64,000 bases of DNA, taken from an uncultured bacterium (lineage in GTDB: Bacteria > Bacillota > Clostridia > Lachnospirales > Lachnospiraceae). The stretch spans positions 1 through 64,000 of the forward strand of contig CANSLJ010000014.1 of the NCBI GenBank assembly GCA_947647735.1, given 5' to 3'. This document shows, one piece after another, positions 61,865 to 64,000 of this stretch (position 1 is its first letter; each line of letters begins with the position of its first letter). The notes below the pieces were generated by a model. That model did not search any database. It had not been told where the DNA came from and saw nothing but the letters and a program-made list of their open reading frames with translations. Position numbers and translations under genes: made by a program.

Positions 61865-63028
61865 CTATAGAGACTTCTGATAAATTTCCTTTACATCTCT
61901 GGCATCCATGGCCACAAATGCATTTTTAAGTCCCGCTCCGGCTCTCTCTGCCATCACATCGAATCTGCTCTCATCAATTCCTACTTCCCGCAGAGCGGCA
62001 GGCAGATCCATGGCTTTGAAATAGTCCGCCGTGGCCCTGATGGCCCTGTCCGCAATCTCCATCTCCGAAAGAGAAGGTTCTATTCCCCAGACATTCACGC
62101 CATACTCCACATACTTCCAGAGATTCTCCTTCCTCAACATATGACGCAGCCAATGCGGAACCAGGATCGCCAGGCCTTCGCCGTGAACGATGTCATAGTA
62201 AGCGCTGAGTTCATGCTCCATAGCATGACAGCTCCATCCCACAGGCGCGCCTTTGGCCAACAGGCCATTGATCGCCCAGCTTCCGGCCCACATGAGATTT
62301 GCACGAGCCTCGTAATCATCGGGGGTGTTGTAGGCGCGATGTCCATACTCCACACAGGTCTTGAGTACTGCCTCCGCAAAACGGCTCTGCAGATAAGCCC
62401 CCTTATTGTTGTTGAAATACACTTCCAGGACATGACTGATGATATCAGCCGTACCGGCTGCCGTATGTCTTTTGGAAACCGTGAATGTGTACTCGGGGTC
62501 CATGATGGCAACCTTTGGACGCATGCCGGGATTTGAGGGACCTGTCTTCTCCTGTGTCTCCATATTGCTGATGATGGCGCTGGTGTCCATCTCGCTGCCT
62601 GTTGCAGCCAGCGTGAGCACGGTGATCACGGGAAGTACCTCTCCGATGGGAACCTTACCGGTCACGATCCCCCACATATCGTCGCTGCCGGATCTTGCTC
62701 CCGCCGCGATCAGCTTTCCGCAGTCGATCACACTGCCGCCGCCCACCGGAAGGATCACATCGATATCGTTCTCCCGGCAGATCTTAACGCCCTCCTCCAC
62801 ACTGGTAACCCGGGGATTGGGATCTACTCCGCCAAGTTCCATAAATGAAATCCCGTTCTCATTCAAAATGTTCACGATCGTATCATACAGACCGATCTTC
62901 CTGATGCTTCCTCCACCGTAAACCAAAAGCACCCTGGAGCCGTAGGCTTTGATCTCGCCGCCAAGCTTGCTGATTTCCCCACGGCCAAAGAGCACCTTTG
63001 TGGGAATGTGGTACATAAAGTTCTGCAC
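61865..63028 (-). CDS. iron-containing alcohol dehydrogenase
   Basis: NAD(P)-dependent group III dehydrogenase of 387 aa, butanol dehydrogenase/YqhD type. Nucleotide site GGGSVIDCGK, metal ligands within TADIISHVLE and HAMEHELSAYYDIVHGEGLA. The length is standard. A GTG start follows AAGGAGG. It lies between the ADP-ribosylglycohydrolase and the sugar permease, in one operon. Confidence 0.93.
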   Translation of the reverse strand: MQNFMYHIPTKVLFGRGEISKLGGEIKAYGSRVLLVYGGGSIRKIGLYDTIVNILNENGISFMELGGVDPNPRVTSVEEGVKICRENDIDVILPVGGGSVIDCGKLIAAGARSGSDDMWGIVTGKVPIGEVLPVITVLTLAATGSEMDTSAIISNMETQEKTGPSNPGMRPKVAIMDPEYTFTVSKRHTAAGTADIISHVLEVYFNNNKGAYLQSRFAEAVLKTCVEYGHRAYNTPDDYEARANLMWAGSWAINGLLAKGAPVGWSCHAMEHELSAYYDIVHGEGLAILVPHWLRHMLRKENLWKYVEYGVNVWGIEPSLSEMEIADRAIRATADYFKAMDLPAALREVGIDESRFDVMAERAGAGLKNAFVAMDARDVKEIYQKSL

Positions 63029-63084
63029 TGAAATTTCCTCCTTCCATTATCTTTTGTCCGTATACCCGGCATTTTATTTCACGA

Positions 63085-64000
63085 TCACGCGATCATTTCG
63101 CTGATCTTTCCTGCCACACCTTCGATATCCATATCGTTTACGTCGGACAATAAGGGAAGGTGCCTCTCGGGAATACTGCCGGCACCTTTGAACGCACCTG
63201 CCACAGCACCTGCCAGAGTGCCGGTCGTGTCACTGTCGTTTCCTGCATTGACCGCAAGATATACAGATTTCATCACATCTCCGCCTGCTGCGGCAAGGAA
63301 GCCAAATACAGAGGGAACTGTCTCATTTGCATTGATTCCCGTGCCGATAATGTCAGTCATCTCGGTGACACATTTCTCGAAATCGTTCGAATATTTAACG
63401 CCGATCTCAACGGCCAGCTTAATTCTCTCCTCTATACTGGCTCCCGCCGCCTTTCGCGCTATATACATAGCCTTGTCGTATCCTTTCCGCGCACCGGTTA
63501 TTCCGGCTTCTATAACATCAGAAAGGGAAACTCCGTCTGTCATAGCTGTGGAGACGGCAGCCGCAATGGAAGCCGCGCCCGATAAAGCGATCACGTTATC
63601 ATGGGCCGGTCTGCACATCAAAATGGAATCGTCGATCGCTTTTTCCATGTTTCCCGGATTGAATAAGCCGCAGACCCAGGATTTCATAGCCGCGCCGTTT
63701 GTAAGATATCTATTGTCAACAGGCAGATCATCATAAGGCGTTCTTTCCTGCACGACACCCTCAAGTTTTTCAATCCCAACCGCTGAAGCACGATCGACCC
63801 TGGCTGTATAAATTGCGTATTTTTCATTATTCTTCAATTCAAAAAGTGCGTCGATCGCCGCCTTTTTTGTAACGCCGCCGGCTTTTACAAATTCCACCAG
63901 ACTGAGATACGATATCGCAAAATCATAGGAAACTGTTCCAGGCGTTATATTCTGCAGCGGAGAATCATACGGCATCTCTATATAATCGCGGACAAATTCC
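63085..64000 (-). CDS. ADP-ribosylglycohydrolase family protein, partial
   Basis: The frame is open to the window edge, so the N-terminus lies outside. About 305 residues are visible. The conserved metal site NAGNDSDTTGTLAGAVAGA is near the C-terminus. These enzymes remove ADP-ribose from targets or hydrolyse related glycosides. The operon with a sugar permease and a dehydrogenase suggests a catabolic role on a ribosyl compound (inference). An internal ATG at 63975 is unlikely to be the start, because the preceding codons (FVRDYIE) look like family sequence. Confidence 0.88.
   Translation of the reverse strand, partial: EFVRDYIEMPYDSPLQNITPGTVSYDFAISYLSLVEFVKAGGVTKKAAIDALFELKNNEKYAIYTARVDRASAVGIEKLEGVVQERTPYDDLPVDNRYLTNGAAMKSWVCGLFNPGNMEKAIDDSILMCRPAHDNVIALSGAASIAAAVSTAMTDGVSLSDVIEAGITGARKGYDKAMYIARKAAGASIEERIKLAVEIGVKYSNDFEKCVTEMTDIIGTGINANETVPSVFGFLAAAGGDVMKSVYLAVNAGNDSDTTGTLAGAVAGAFKGAGSIPERHLPLLSDVNDMDIEGVAGKISEMIA

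Overview
The window looks like a chromosomal segment of a Gram-positive anaerobe of the class Clostridia, most likely a Lachnospiraceae-type gut bacterium. The reasons are a PolC-type replicative polymerase next to ispG, strong GGAGG-type ribosome binding sites, sugar PTS and ABC uptake systems with LacI and AraC regulators, cellobiose phosphorylase, and clostridial families such as DUF4869, DUF2000 and ArsP_2. Taxonomy is inferred from gene content only. There is no rRNA operon, CRISPR array, prophage or intact insertion sequence. I found one tRNA gene.

Layout. 0-5.6 kb: FtsX-type ABC exporter with an OmpR-type two-component system. 5.7-10.8 kb: HAD phosphatase with a PTS IIBCA permease, an AraC regulator and an MFS transporter. 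11-21 kb: oligosaccharide module of ABC importer (two permeases and a binding protein), LacI regulator, cellobiose phosphorylase (GH94) and beta-mannosidase (GH2). 21-24.3 kb: MATE exporter and AAA/DUF4143 ATPase. 24.5-28.3 kb: biotin operon bioY-bioB-bioD-bioA with a BirA operator. 28.3-32.5 kb: LrgA/LrgB, AraC regulator and a GH31 alpha-glycosidase. 32.6-35.8 kb: coiled-coil protein and an Agr-like GHKL/LytTR pair. 36-38.9 kb: ArsP_2 exporter, then AraC, GNAT N-terminal-domain and DUF2000 genes. 39-40.5 kb: DUF4869 protein with a P-loop ATPase. 40.7-45.1 kb: sucrose-type PTS, MBL hydrolase and a LacI repressor with visible operators. 45-52.5 kb: single genes (GH25 lysozyme, short cis-prenyltransferase, YbaK deacylase, hybrid kinase, DUF2971, flavin reductase, alpha/beta hydrolase, DUF378, EVE/PUA-like protein). 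52.6-58.6 kb: tRNA-Glu, polC, ispG. 58.6-60.6 kb: Ser/Thr kinase with PP2C phosphatase. 60.8 kb to the end: sugar permease, iron alcohol dehydrogenase and a partial ADP-ribosylglycohydrolase.

Two unannotated sequence families are the most interesting content. Family A is a nested palindrome of about 127-160 bp with a conserved core and outer arms that differ between copies yet remain self-complementary. It occurs five times (55-183, 3782-3941, 21077-21205, 43764-43899, 57387-57513). Family B is a motif of about 97-100 nt occurring three times: once filling the bioD-bioA gap (25769-25865) and twice in tandem as the 5' leader of the coiled-coil gene (33409-33611). Each locus lies on the coding strand directly before a Shine-Dalgarno sequence. 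Its outer 9-bp helix is entirely different at the two loci but perfectly paired, while flanking and internal nucleotides are conserved, as expected of a structured RNA. I do not recognise either family.

Start codons were chosen by ribosome binding site and family alignment. Several genes start with GTG or TTG.
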